Shown here one piece after another: positions 1 to 7,692 of a DNA stretch of 64,000 bases. Position numbers and translations under genes: made by a program. Below the pieces are notes generated by a model that worked only from the letters and a program-made list of their open reading frames with translations, had not been told where the DNA came from and made no database searches. The stretch's first letter is position 1, and each line of letters starts with the position of its first letter. The stretch comes from Bordetella parapertussis (GTDB lineage: Bacteria; Pseudomonadota; Gammaproteobacteria; Burkholderiales; Burkholderiaceae_B), in contig CAMDEF010000011.1 in assembly GCA_945895265.1 (NCBI GenBank), forward strand, positions 24,155-88,154, in the 5' to 3' direction.

Positions 1-1
1 C

Positions 2-286
2 TTGACAGATTTTCCTCAAAAAATTCTAGAACCGTTCAATGTTGTTGTTCTTCATTCTGGAATTGTTCTTGAGATGTTGTATCTTTGCTTCCCAACAAAG
101 GTGCAACAATCTTTGCTGCAGACCTGCACAGAGCTTAAAAATCCGAAATTTACGACTGATATGTTTTTGAACTCGATTGCTGGGAAAAATCAATTCGACA
201 ATCCAAGCTTAGCTGCGACACTTAAAGATGCGTGGAGCCAAGCCGATACATACAGCGAGCAAGCAGATCCGCAGCTTCAAATATGA
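2..286 (+). CDS. hypothetical protein, C-terminal part
   Basis: An open frame enters from the left edge and ends at a TGA at 284-286. The visible ~94 residues are a mixed hydrophobic and polar sequence with no motif I recognise. The first codon inside the window is TTG at base 2, but the gene could begin further left, so it should be treated as partial. It converges with the truncated PLP-enzyme gene that ends at 291. No function can be proposed. Confidence 0.4.
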   Translation: MTDFPQKILEPFNVVVLHSGIVLEMLYLCFPTKVQQSLLQTCTELKNPKFTTDMFLNSIAGKNQFDNPSLAATLKDAWSQADTYSEQADPQLQI

Positions 287-290
287 AGGC

Positions 291-836
291 CTAAGCATTC
301 ATCACCCCCACCAACGCCTCAACCGTGTAGTCAATCTCAGCCTCAGTATGCTGACACGACATAAAAAATCTCAACCGCGTCGACTTTTGCGGCACGGCCG
401 GATACAGAATCGGCTGCACACTCACCCCACGCTTTAGCATCGCCGCAGCCAGCCTAATCGTCTTATCCGAATCACCCAAAATCACGGGGATTACAGCCAT
501 GCCTGCGCTTGACCCCGTATCGAAGCCAGCGTCTTGCGCCCGCTTCAAAAAACAGCGGCCGCGCGCTTGCAAGGCCTGCACACGCTCGGGTTCAAGCTGC
601 ATACATTGCAACGCAGCCAACGCCGCCGCAGCCAAAGGCGGAGACATCCCCACGCTATACAAAAACCCAGGCGCTAACAGCTTTAAGTGCTCAACCAAGG
701 CTGTTTCGCCCGCAATATAACCACCACAGCTTGCCAGGGTTTTAGACAGCGTGCCCATCCAGATATCGACCTCGCTCGAGGCCACACCAAAGTGCTCACG
801 GATCCCATAGCCGCGGTCACCCAGCACCCCTAACTG
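291..836 (-). pseudogene. PLP-dependent acyltransferase (AONS/WcbT-like), 5'-truncated
   Basis: About 180 residues match the C-terminal half of the alpha-oxoamine synthase family (8-amino-7-oxononanoate synthase, KBL and capsule WcbT-type enzymes). The PLP lysine lies in GTLSKTLASCGGY, followed by the family's small domain with a RLRFF strand. Homologues have another ~200 residues before GVLGDRG, including the substrate loop and the DAHS-type motif. Here the frame meets a TAA at 837-839 just before that motif, so the N-terminal half is gone. Related genes occur in group-2/wcb capsule loci, which fits the kpsC remnant 1.3 kb away (inference). The protein would not be active. Confidence 0.8.
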
Positions 837-849
837 TTATCGCACACTA

Positions 850-987
850 GTGCCGTTTGCCTTGGGGCATAACAAGTTGTATCTGTGCAAGATCAGCTAT
901 CAGGCGTATTACGTTGAAGCGTTTTCTAAGTGCTCGCTGGCGACGCGGCCTGTGGTGTTTTACGAGCATCGGATTATTGCGTTGTAG
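850..987 (+). pseudogene. C-terminal fragment of an unrecognised gene
   Basis: A 45-codon frame starting at GTG 850 encodes VPFALGHNKLYL, then a Tyr/Cys-rich stretch, and ends EHRIIAL at a TAG. Composition looks like a real protein tail rather than random translation. The frame abuts, on the opposite strand, the point where the aminotransferase-type gene is cut (about 837), so both probably end at one rearrangement junction. I cannot name the family. A different frame over the same bases (from 857) is less protein-like. Confidence 0.3.
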
Positions 988-1009
988 TGGTTTTGCGCTG
1001 TGCTTTTTG

Positions 1010-1060
1010 TTCGGACAATATGCAATCAGTTTGTCCGAAATATGTAGTTTTATTTCGGAC
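1010..1060. promoter_or_regulatory. three TTCGGAC-type half-sites forming overlapping inverted repeats
   Basis: TTCGGACAA at 1010-1018 is inverted as TTGTCCGAA at 1031-1039. The second copy belongs to a further perfect 10-bp inverted repeat, GTCCGAAATA (1033-1042) and TATTTCGGAC (1051-1060), with an 8-base loop. Three regularly arranged half-sites resemble an operator for a dimeric repressor rather than a terminator, because no T-run follows. The remaining bases 988-1254 hold no gene I can support. Confidence 0.4.
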
Positions 1061-1254
1061 TAGCCGCGGCCTGCGTACGCAAGGCTTGTAAAAGGACAGT
1101 CGTCAAGTATGTATCAATTGGTTACGACTTGTATCATTAAGTAACTGGATCTTAATGTCCACCCTACGGTGTTATCCGTCAAACAAATTACCTTAAAATT
1201 ACTATTCAAGTGATCGTGAATTGATCTGAGATATTTTGTTAATAGGGGTATGAA

Positions 1255-1488
1255 ATGAGCCAACTCAGACGGGCTTTACTAACTAAAAGTTTTTGGCGCA
1301 GTATGGCTGGTTCGTTGAATTTATATTCAACGAACCCAACGCCGGCGCCAGTTCGTGTGGATATCACACCGCTTCGAGTGGCGATTGTCGACCCGACCGA
1401 TGCGTTGCGTGCTGACTGGGTTCAGACTGGTAAGGATATTGATTCAGCGATTACACAGTATGGTCAAAGAGTCTCCGCGCCTCGCTGA
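1255..1488 (+). CDS. small hypothetical protein upstream of DUF2335 gene
   Basis: A 77-residue protein begins at ATG 1255, with AGGGG (1244-1248) at a good ribosome-binding distance. It has a basic N-terminus and an acidic, helix-prone C-terminal half (LRADWVQTGKDIDSAITQYG). It overlaps the DUF2335 gene by 29 bases in another frame, which suggests translational coupling. It could equally be the N-terminal part of a longer DUF2335 protein broken by a frameshift near 1460-1488, though its sequence does not obviously continue into the second frame. Function unknown. Confidence 0.5.
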   Translation: MSQLRRALLTKSFWRSMAGSLNLYSTNPTPAPVRVDITPLRVAIVDPTDALRADWVQTGKDIDSAITQYGQRVSAPR

Positions 1489-1894
1489 GGCAGGGTTGTC
1501 TGTTACAAATAACGAGAACAGACTACCAATATTAGAAATGCATCTAGGGCCATTGCCCGCTCCTCAAACACTTCGTGAGTACGAGTTACTCATACCCGGC
1601 GCAGCTGCCGAAATTATTAAAACTGCCTCTGACCAAGCCCTTCATCGCCGAAATCTTGAAAAAGCGGCTCAAGATGCCGATTCTCTTGCAAGGGATAAGC
1701 AGATCGACATTGAAAGAGAGCGTATTCGAGGTGCTTTCTTTACAGAGCAACTAGGCGTAATTCTTGGATGGCTTATTGCTGTGTCGTGCGTAGGCTCTGC
1801 TACTTGGTCGATGCTCACTGACAGGAATCCTATCCTTACGATAGTATTTTTAGGATTGCCGGTTGCGGGGATTATTAACGCAATCCGTAAATAA
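1460..1894 (+). CDS. DUF2335 family membrane protein
   Basis: The 144-residue product from ATG 1460 has the DUF2335 layout. It has an YELLIPGAAAEII motif near residue 45, a charged coiled-coil segment with HRRNLEKAAQD, and two hydrophobic segments at the C-terminus separated by a short TDRNP turn. Family members are small predicted inner-membrane proteins of unknown function, often in accessory DNA near phage or toxin-antitoxin genes. The frame is open upstream to 1355, but those residues are not family-like, so the internal ATG overlapping the preceding gene is preferred. It converges with the antidote remnant ending at 1904. Confidence 0.7.
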   Translation: MVKESPRLAEAGLSVTNNENRLPILEMHLGPLPAPQTLREYELLIPGAAAEIIKTASDQALHRRNLEKAAQDADSLARDKQIDIERERIRGAFFTEQLGVILGWLIAVSCVGSATWSMLTDRNPILTIVFLGLPVAGIINAIRK

Positions 1895-1903
1895 GTATGA
1901 AAG

Positions 1904-2083
1904 TTATTGCTTTGTGCGAGCTTTGAGCTTTTCGTTGCCTAGAGCTCGTGCAATGTCACTTAAAGCAGCTCTCAATAGTCGTGGATCGTTGGCTTCGCGC
2001 GCAAGTCTAAGATACTCGGCAACGTCCTCTTTAGTTTCTAGGTAGTTGGCGGCATCGAAGGGGCGTGTTTTTATTTGAGTCAT
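1904..2083 (-). CDS. truncated HigA/TIGR02684-type addiction-module antidote
   Basis: A 59-residue protein begins at ATG 2081-2083. MTQIKTRPFDAANYL, then EDVAEYLRLA and RAALSDIARA match the N-terminal half of putative addiction-module antidote proteins, where a helix-turn-helix with a GLSRESLYK-type recognition helix normally follows. Here the frame runs into NEKLKARTKQ and stops, about 40 residues short of the usual ~95-100. No cognate RelE-like toxin gene is visible upstream. It is probably a degraded, orphan antitoxin unable to bind DNA (inference). It is too short for most gene callers. Confidence 0.6.
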   Translation of the reverse strand: MTQIKTRPFDAANYLETKEDVAEYLRLAREANDPRLLRAALSDIARALGNEKLKARTKQ

Positions 2084-2170
2084 ATATTTACTTTAAAAGG
2101 TAATTACTTGCCTAAATTTTTTTAGGCGATGGGTGCAGAGCCCAATTATAAATAGGGCTTTGCAATCCAT

Positions 2171-4165
2171 TTACCGCCGCCTTGTAGTCAACCTAGCCAC
2201 CAACCGTCTAACCCAAGCCCGCGCAGCCTTAAACGCCACCTCTGTCGTTTGCAACTCAAGCATCCGTTCTAACGCATATTCAGGCGAGGCAAAGTTATCT
2301 AAGCTTTTGTCTCGGTAGCTTGGATACAAAATCAACGCACCCGCTACAAGCTCGGTCAGGCTAAGCTTGCGAGTTCTTCTTTCGCACACGAGTTTGTCTA
2401 CGGTTAAACCCCAGCCAGAATAAAAAGATTGACCGTAGGTCACAACAGTGCGGCCTCTTAATAGTGCTTCAAAGCCCGTCAGTGAAGTCATGACGTGTAC
2501 TTCGTCGACTTCGTTTAACAGATGGTGAATCGACACGTCTGTTAACACTTCGTCGCATAAGCCGGTTAAAGTGTGGTCGAGTTCACCCTTATGGCGCAAA
2601 CTTGCCACTACATCAGGGTGCGGTTTGTAAACGATATAAGCTTTTGGATTGGCCTCTAGTACGGCGCGCACCAAGTCGATATTGGTACGAATCGTCGGCG
2701 CGCCGTACACAATCGAGTTGTCGGTCTCGACCTGGCCGGGCACCAAGATCACGCGCTTGCCATTTGCAGGGCGGGTCCACTGCTTGCCGCCTAAATTGTA
2801 TTTTGAGATTCCCGACTCGATGATTTTTGCGTGCAATTGTTTTGCACGTTCGAGTAAGCGTTGATTTGGCTGAAAGTTTTGTAAGGTGTTTTCTAAGTCA
2901 GAGGGGCCTGTTGCGTCGTAATAAATGCCGGTCTGATCTGCGACCCAAGAGGTAGGCCGGATCAGATCAGCCCCTAAGCCTACTGATCGCACAAAGCCAT
3001 CTTCAAGGCGCACGACAGTTAAGTCTGCTCGGGTAACCTCACGGCTACCCCACACCATAATCGCTGCCCCCTTGGGGATTTGGCTTTCGTGTTTAACAAA
3101 CTGCACGCTGCTGCCAGCTAAAAATCTTTCGACGCTCAGCTTTTTATTCCACGAAAAATCGATCGCATAGAGAGTGGTTGCAAACCGTGCGCGCATGCTG
3201 CGTTGAAATCTTACCCACTCGATCAGCTCTTCAATTTAACAGGCCTCTTGTGTTTCAGGGTGTCGGTAGCGGGCATAATCAACCAGAGCGGCGTGGGCAA
3301 GCTGCTCAAGCGTGATCGGTTTGCGCCTCTCAGGTGCGGTTTGTGCGTCGCGCGTCAGCCCCCAGCCCGCATAAAACGGCATGCCAAAACAGTGCACGGG
3401 TTTGCCCCACAGCAAGGCTTCAAAGCCGATTTGGGATGTGACCGTATACACGGCGGTCGCATTTTCTAGCAAGCGGGTAGGGTGCACATCATCACTGATA
3501 AAGTGCAGGCGCGGGTTGTTAGATAACTTATCAATATCAAAATACCCTCGCTTTAAACCTGCTTTGACCGCCGGGTGAATTTTGATCAGTACCGTTCATT
3601 CTGGGTAATCGTGTTGGGCCGCTTCAAGCATTTTGCTAAAGCTTTGGCGATCAGCTTGGCCCCAAATCACCGAGGCGTCACCACGGGTTTGGTCTGCCAC
3701 TAAAACATAATCGTTTGGTAACACTCGACCGTACTTGCGCAAATGGTTGTACTTTGAAACTCGCGCTGCCCGCCATTGGGCAATCAAGGCCTGCGCGCGT
3801 TGTAGCTTGGCCTCTGTCATGCGTTGTACGGCCAGGCGTTCAAAACGCGAGGGCATGGTTGCGTCGTAATAGATGCCAATGTCGTCAATGATCATCGCTT
3901 GCGAGGGCGTGTCTGGGCCTAAACCAATTGAGCGGATGAAGCCGTCTTCAAGCGAAAGATAAGGCAAATGCTTGGCATCGGCATACTGCATAGCTTGCTG
4001 CGCGGTAGATTTATGGCCCCAGCCCGCGACTGCTGAGATCGGTTGCCAAAAGCGACCGAATCTTGCCCGTACCACTTGCTCACCTAACCAGGCTTCGATG
4101 CCAGGGATCTCGGCGATGCCTTTTGACATGACGCCAATTGGTAGTAGCAAGAGGTCAGTGGGCAT
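2171..4165 (-). pseudogene. kpsC: capsule polysaccharide transferase KpsC, two in-frame stops
   Basis: One frame from ATG 4163-4165 to 2171 encodes a complete two-domain KpsC-type protein of about 664 codons, close to the usual ~675. Each half has the capsule-synthesis signature: SLEDGFIRSIGLG and GIYYDAT in the first, RLEDGFVRSVGLG and GIYYDAT in the second, plus repeated GFEALLxG and YAGWGLT motifs. KpsC adds the beta-Kdo linker on group-2 capsule lipid. A TGA at 3596-3598 falls within YPE-stop-TVLIK and a TAA at 3236-3238 between the domains; the flanking sequence stays family-like with no frame change. The start overlaps the preceding glycosyltransferase remnant by 11 bases, an operon arrangement. 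Confidence 0.85.
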
Positions 4166-4768
4166 TGCGCTGGCCTGCGTGTCTGACCTCAAGGGATTGA
4201 CGTTGTACCGTAACTTCAAAACTCTGACTTTGCGCAACTCGCAAAAGCTCATGAATTGTGTCATCAGCCGCACTCAAGACACTTGCGCGCTGCCCTTGAT
4301 CAGCAGCCAAGTCCAAGATTGCACCTACCCAACTTGATACCTGCATGGGCACAAGCACGCCTTGTTTGCCTGTTTCAATAAAGTGCTGCCACGGGCCGGC
4401 CTCAGCGTAAATGCCTGCCGCACCTGCTCGGTGAATATCAAAGAATTTTGTGTACGAGCGCGCCATGTCAGGCCTTGGGATGCTTTCCAATCAAACAGAT
4501 CGTCATCCATAAAATAAATCAGGCGCGCAAGTGAGTGCCTGGTCTGTTCAATCAAGGCACGCCACGCCGCGGTAACATAGCGCACAAATATGACGATCGC
4601 TCCATGCAAATCACTGGCCGCCGGCAGTTGATCCCAATTACACCGAAGTACCGTTGCCTGCGCACGCGTGAAAAGTGGCAAAAAAAAATAATCCGTTGAA
4701 GGGTTAGGGCCTTCTTCGACGATATAAATTCGACTGGATTGAACCGCGTCGTTGTCGTGCGCCCACAT
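4155..4768 (-). pseudogene. capsule-type glycosyltransferase with internal deletion and frameshift
   Basis: From ATG 4768 one frame gives the N-terminus of a glycosyltransferase-like protein ending in IYFMDDDLFDWK. A different frame, meaningful from about 4466 to 4155, gives its C-terminal part (ARSYTKFFDI, RAGAAGIYAEAGPW, GVLVP). Homologues have roughly 150 or more residues between these pieces, so a deletion near 4463-4472 has removed the middle and shifted the frame. The ATG follows directly after the TAG of the upstream dioxygenase-like gene and lies in the same frame. The gene sits between that gene and kpsC in one transcription unit. Not functional as read. Confidence 0.7.
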
Positions 4769-6010
4769 CTACTTGGGGTCAACTTTATAACGACGATTTT
4801 CGCGAAATCCGTGCAACATGTAATGCTCGGCAGCGGTCAAACCCGCTTGTCTCACATCTGGGTTGAGCTCAAGATAATTCATGGCGTTGAAGTCTTCGGG
4901 CAAGCTCATCTTGTAGGGCCGCTTTTCAAGATAACCATGCGTCGTGTAATGCGTGATGGGATCCACCCCTGAGGCGGCAACGTCTTTGTTTAAATGCAAA
5001 TACGCTGCCGCATCAAAGTCGATGGGTAAAGGTATGGTCGGCAGTGTTGGTTTTTTCGGCTTGCTTTTTTTGTTTGAAGACGTCCAGCCAAACAGTTTTT
5101 CGTACCAAGGCTTAGGCTTAGCTTTAGGCGCGCTCTTCAGTACGATTTGTGGCCGTTCAAGAGGCAAGCCTGTGGCAATATCTACAGGTGCACGCAGCCT
5201 GATTTCACCGCCAAATACGTCTGAATGCATAGGGGTGTAGTAGTCGCAGCCTTCAAAAAAGTAATGTGTCACCTGCGACCAGCGCGAGGTGCCCGCGCGC
5301 AAAATCCTCTCTCCACCATGCAGCAAATTCGCTGACCAAATTAAGGCGTCACCGGCCTTAGCTTCAAAGGTTTGTTTTTCTAAGACGTGTGCTTCAGTGA
5401 GTTTCTCCCACAGTGCTTCGTAAATGGTTTGATCGATTTTATCGGTGGGTGCATAGCCTAGTTGACGGCAATCGTAAGTGGATAACTTGTGACTGCCGAG
5501 GTAGTAGTGCAGGGGGCCGGTATCAAAAGACACATCTTCTAGTGCCACCCACACACCGCACATATAGCGTTCAGGCGCCGAATGAAAATGCATGGCGTCA
5601 CTATGCGTGGCCTGTTGGCTGCCGTATCTAAAATTTAGTGTTTGAAAGGCAAAGGCTTGGCGACCATAAAGTTTGGTCAGCAGCTTTGTGATGCGTTCAT
5701 CGCAAGCAAGGTCTTTAACGGTTTGGCTTGTGCGATAAGCATCCTGTATGCGTGCCTCGGCTTCGATCTCTTCTCGCGTTAAGGTTGTACTGATCGCCAT
5801 CGCGTCATAAAGCGGCTGTAAATCAGCGCGTATCTGTTTAGCCTGCTCTTGGATCTCAGAAAAAAATCCAGGCAGTATGGCAAACCCATATTTGTTCAGA
5901 TCAGCCGCAATCTTTTTTTCGTGCGCAGCGAAATAATCCGAGGCAGCGATGTCGCCAAAAAACGGCGACTCAATGATCGGCACACCAGGAAGTAGCGATT
6001 GGGTTTGCAT
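4769..6010 (-). CDS. phytanoyl-CoA dioxygenase-like protein with C-terminal NPDV repeats
   Basis: The 413-residue product has a PhyH-type Fe(II)/2-oxoglutarate oxygenase domain at about residues 30-260. HSDAMHFHS supplies the HxD metal ligands and LLHGGER the distal histidine. A Lys/Pro-rich linker follows, then two copies of a ~45-residue unit with FDAAAYLHLNKDV and FNAMNYLELNPDV plus HYxxHGxxExRxYK. Such repeats are often fused to polysaccharide glycosyltransferases. It is the first gene of the decayed capsule operon and the only one apparently intact. A role in hydroxylating a polysaccharide or lipid precursor is inference. Its TAG is followed immediately by the ATG of the next remnant in the same frame, so it may once have been longer. 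Confidence 0.75.
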   Translation of the reverse strand: MQTQSLLPGVPIIESPFFGDIAASDYFAAHEKKIAADLNKYGFAILPGFFSEIQEQAKQIRADLQPLYDAMAISTTLTREEIEAEARIQDAYRTSQTVKDLACDERITKLLTKLYGRQAFAFQTLNFRYGSQQATHSDAMHFHSAPERYMCGVWVALEDVSFDTGPLHYYLGSHKLSTYDCRQLGYAPTDKIDQTIYEALWEKLTEAHVLEKQTFEAKAGDALIWSANLLHGGERILRAGTSRWSQVTHYFFEGCDYYTPMHSDVFGGEIRLRAPVDIATGLPLERPQIVLKSAPKAKPKPWYEKLFGWTSSNKKSKPKKPTLPTIPLPIDFDAAAYLHLNKDVAASGVDPITHYTTHGYLEKRPYKMSLPEDFNAMNYLELNPDVRQAGLTAAEHYMLHGFRENRRYKVDPK

Positions 6011-6193
6011 CTGCGAAGGTGAAGCGTGATAGATGCGTCGTGCGACGCGAAAGCACTGTTGACCGAAGTCATTGCAATAGGTTGCTTGAGTATGTCACCG
6101 AGTGCGCGGTGCGTCTATGGCTGTGAAAAGCTTAGAGGGTGGGGGTCGTGAGGGGTGTTGCGTTTTTTGGGTGTGGTGGCCACCAGCACACGT

Positions 6194-7090
6194 TCACATC
6201 TTAAAATGATTGCTTGGCTTAGGTCCGCTTAAAGCGCTGCGTACTTCTTGCAGGTAACTGCTAAGCAAGCCACTAAGATAGATCCAAAAGTCGTGAGTTA
6301 AAACCGTTTCATTGACAATGTAATTAGGCAAAAAACGGTTCATTTCATTTTGAAAATCTTTAGCGACTTTCGGGTCAGTCGTCAGTGAATTAACTCGGGC
6401 GGTGAAAGCGTTTAAGTAGTTCTGCGTGTCTTCACGATGATCGGCAAGTTTCAGTTCGACGAGATTAAGAGATGGTTTGATTCCTTTTTGATGGAGCCAG
6501 CCTAAATCCCACAAGTCGCGGTTTTTGATTCGGTTGGGACGCAGAGCAAACGCAACCAATTTGTCTGAAAAAATCTCTTCGCACGATTGCGCCTGCAAAA
6601 TTAAGCCACTAGTACCCATTTCGACTTCGTAATGATTGCGAAGCATCAATGGACGACGCTCATAGCTTGGCATTGCACATACGTCGATATTGATGCGCTG
6701 CGCAGGAATATCTCTGCGCTCAGGCCGAGTGACGACTTTAAGTTTCCATGTGTCCACGTTACCTTCATCACGCACAGGCGCATTAACGACCACGTGCAAA
6801 CCATATTTATCTTTTAGGCCTTGTACTAAGACCTCGCCCATTGTTGCGAGTTGATCGCGAGTAAAGTCAGCACCACCCGTGAAATCTAAGTCTTCGCTTA
6901 GTCGGTTCGAGCCATAACATGCTCTTAAACAAGTGCCACCAATAAAGGTTAGATTAGCTAGTAAGCCGGCACCGCTAAGAACTCTCAAGATGTCGTGATG
7001 AAGAAGCTCTTTCTCGATCACGGTCCGGAGTGGTGCAAGTTCGCGTTGATTGCGGAGGGCCTCGTCAACCAAACTATCAAATAAGCTCAT
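6194..7090 (-). CDS. abiEii: AbiEii/AbiGii-type nucleotidyltransferase toxin
   Basis: A DNA polymerase beta-like nucleotidyltransferase of 298 residues. FIGGTCLRACYG followed by SEDLDFTGG is the GS/DxD-type active site of AbiEii toxins, and a Lys-rich C-terminal helical region follows. AbiEii toxins are GTP-binding transferases active in abortive infection, neutralised by AbiEi. The ATG at 7090 lies inside the abiEi 3' end (14-base overlap). A GTG at 7099 in the same frame is an alternative start. The length is normal and no damage is visible. Confidence 0.85.
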   Translation of the reverse strand: MSLFDSLVDEALRNQRELAPLRTVIEKELLHHDILRVLSGAGLLANLTFIGGTCLRACYGSNRLSEDLDFTGGADFTRDQLATMGEVLVQGLKDKYGLHVVVNAPVRDEGNVDTWKLKVVTRPERRDIPAQRINIDVCAMPSYERRPLMLRNHYEVEMGTSGLILQAQSCEEIFSDKLVAFALRPNRIKNRDLWDLGWLHQKGIKPSLNLVELKLADHREDTQNYLNAFTARVNSLTTDPKVAKDFQNEMNRFLPNYIVNETVLTHDFWIYLSGLLSSYLQEVRSALSGPKPSNHFKM

Positions 7091-7625
7091 TCGCCACACT
7101 CCAGTCTATTAAATCTGTACTGCGATGAGTCGCTTTCATATCTCGTAAGGCTTGTTTCACACTGGCACGCCACATTTTGTTGTGAGTGTCGTAGTGCAGA
7201 TGCTCAACAAGACTGTTTGGCTTCTGCTGTGTATGCACGAACTCAATGCTGCCCCAGTTTTGACAGTCAAAAATACTAGAACGACCCGAGGACATCACCA
7301 TGATTCGATTCATCGGGATTTGGGAGATGACACCCGCATCGCTCAATACGGTTTCAAGACTGAGATAGTTCAGATCCATTGGGCGAAGTTTGGTTGCTGC
7401 CTGTGAAAGGCTAAAGGGAAGGTTCGAAGGATAGGTATCGTACCGATACAGCCCTCGACAAACTCGCTGAAGGTGGCCTGAGCTGACCGCTCGACTAAGC
7501 AAAGTATTGAACGCGGCGTCGGACAGTTGCGGTAGCACTGCGCGCAAGTCTGAAGGCGTGAACAGGCACGCCTGCGGGGTAGCAAGCTGCTTAAGAACGT
7601 CCAATAGCTGTCTGAGAGGTTGCAT
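7077..7625 (-). CDS. abiEi: AbiEi-type antitoxin and autorepressor
   Basis: The 182-residue product has an N-terminal winged helix (about residues 5-70; FTPSDLRAVLPQLSD, then a GHLQRVCRGLYRYD wing) and a C-terminal antitoxin domain (SLETVLSDAGVISQIP onward). This is the AbiEi layout, in which the winged helix binds inverted repeats at the operon promoter and the C-terminal half neutralises AbiEii. It overlaps and precedes the toxin gene. The upstream operator/promoter at 7634-7680 fits autorepression. Confidence 0.85.
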   Translation of the reverse strand: MQPLRQLLDVLKQLATPQACLFTPSDLRAVLPQLSDAAFNTLLSRAVSSGHLQRVCRGLYRYDTYPSNLPFSLSQAATKLRPMDLNYLSLETVLSDAGVISQIPMNRIMVMSSGRSSIFDCQNWGSIEFVHTQQKPNSLVEHLHYDTHNKMWRASVKQALRDMKATHRSTDLIDWSVANELI

Positions 7626-7633
7626 TGAAGACC

Positions 7634-7680
7634 CTACACTAAATAATTAATAGTGTAATTTAGTGTAGAGTTAAGGTCAA
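7634..7680 (-). promoter_or_regulatory. abiE promoter inside an inverted-repeat operator
   Basis: On the minus strand TTGACC (7675-7680) and TACACT (7652-7657) are separated by exactly 17 bases, a good sigma-70 pair. A perfect 11-bp inverted repeat, CTACACTAAAT at 7634-7644 and ATTTAGTGTAG at 7658-7668, brackets the -10 box. A partial third half-site (TAGTGTA, 7651-7657) covers the -10 itself. The start codon lies at 7625. AbiEi proteins are known to bind such paired repeats, so this is most likely the autoregulatory site. Confidence 0.75.
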
Positions 7681-7692
7681 GTGCTGTTTAGC

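Noticed and set aside
857..1063. 68-residue plus-strand frame after the aminotransferase fragment
   Set aside because: Composition is not protein-like and it runs through the inverted repeats; the alternative frame 850-987 is more plausible.
2171..4165. Stop-codon readthrough or Sec/Pyl recoding in kpsC
   Set aside because: Two different stops (TGA and TAA), no visible recoding hairpin, and damaged neighbours make loss of function the simpler reading.
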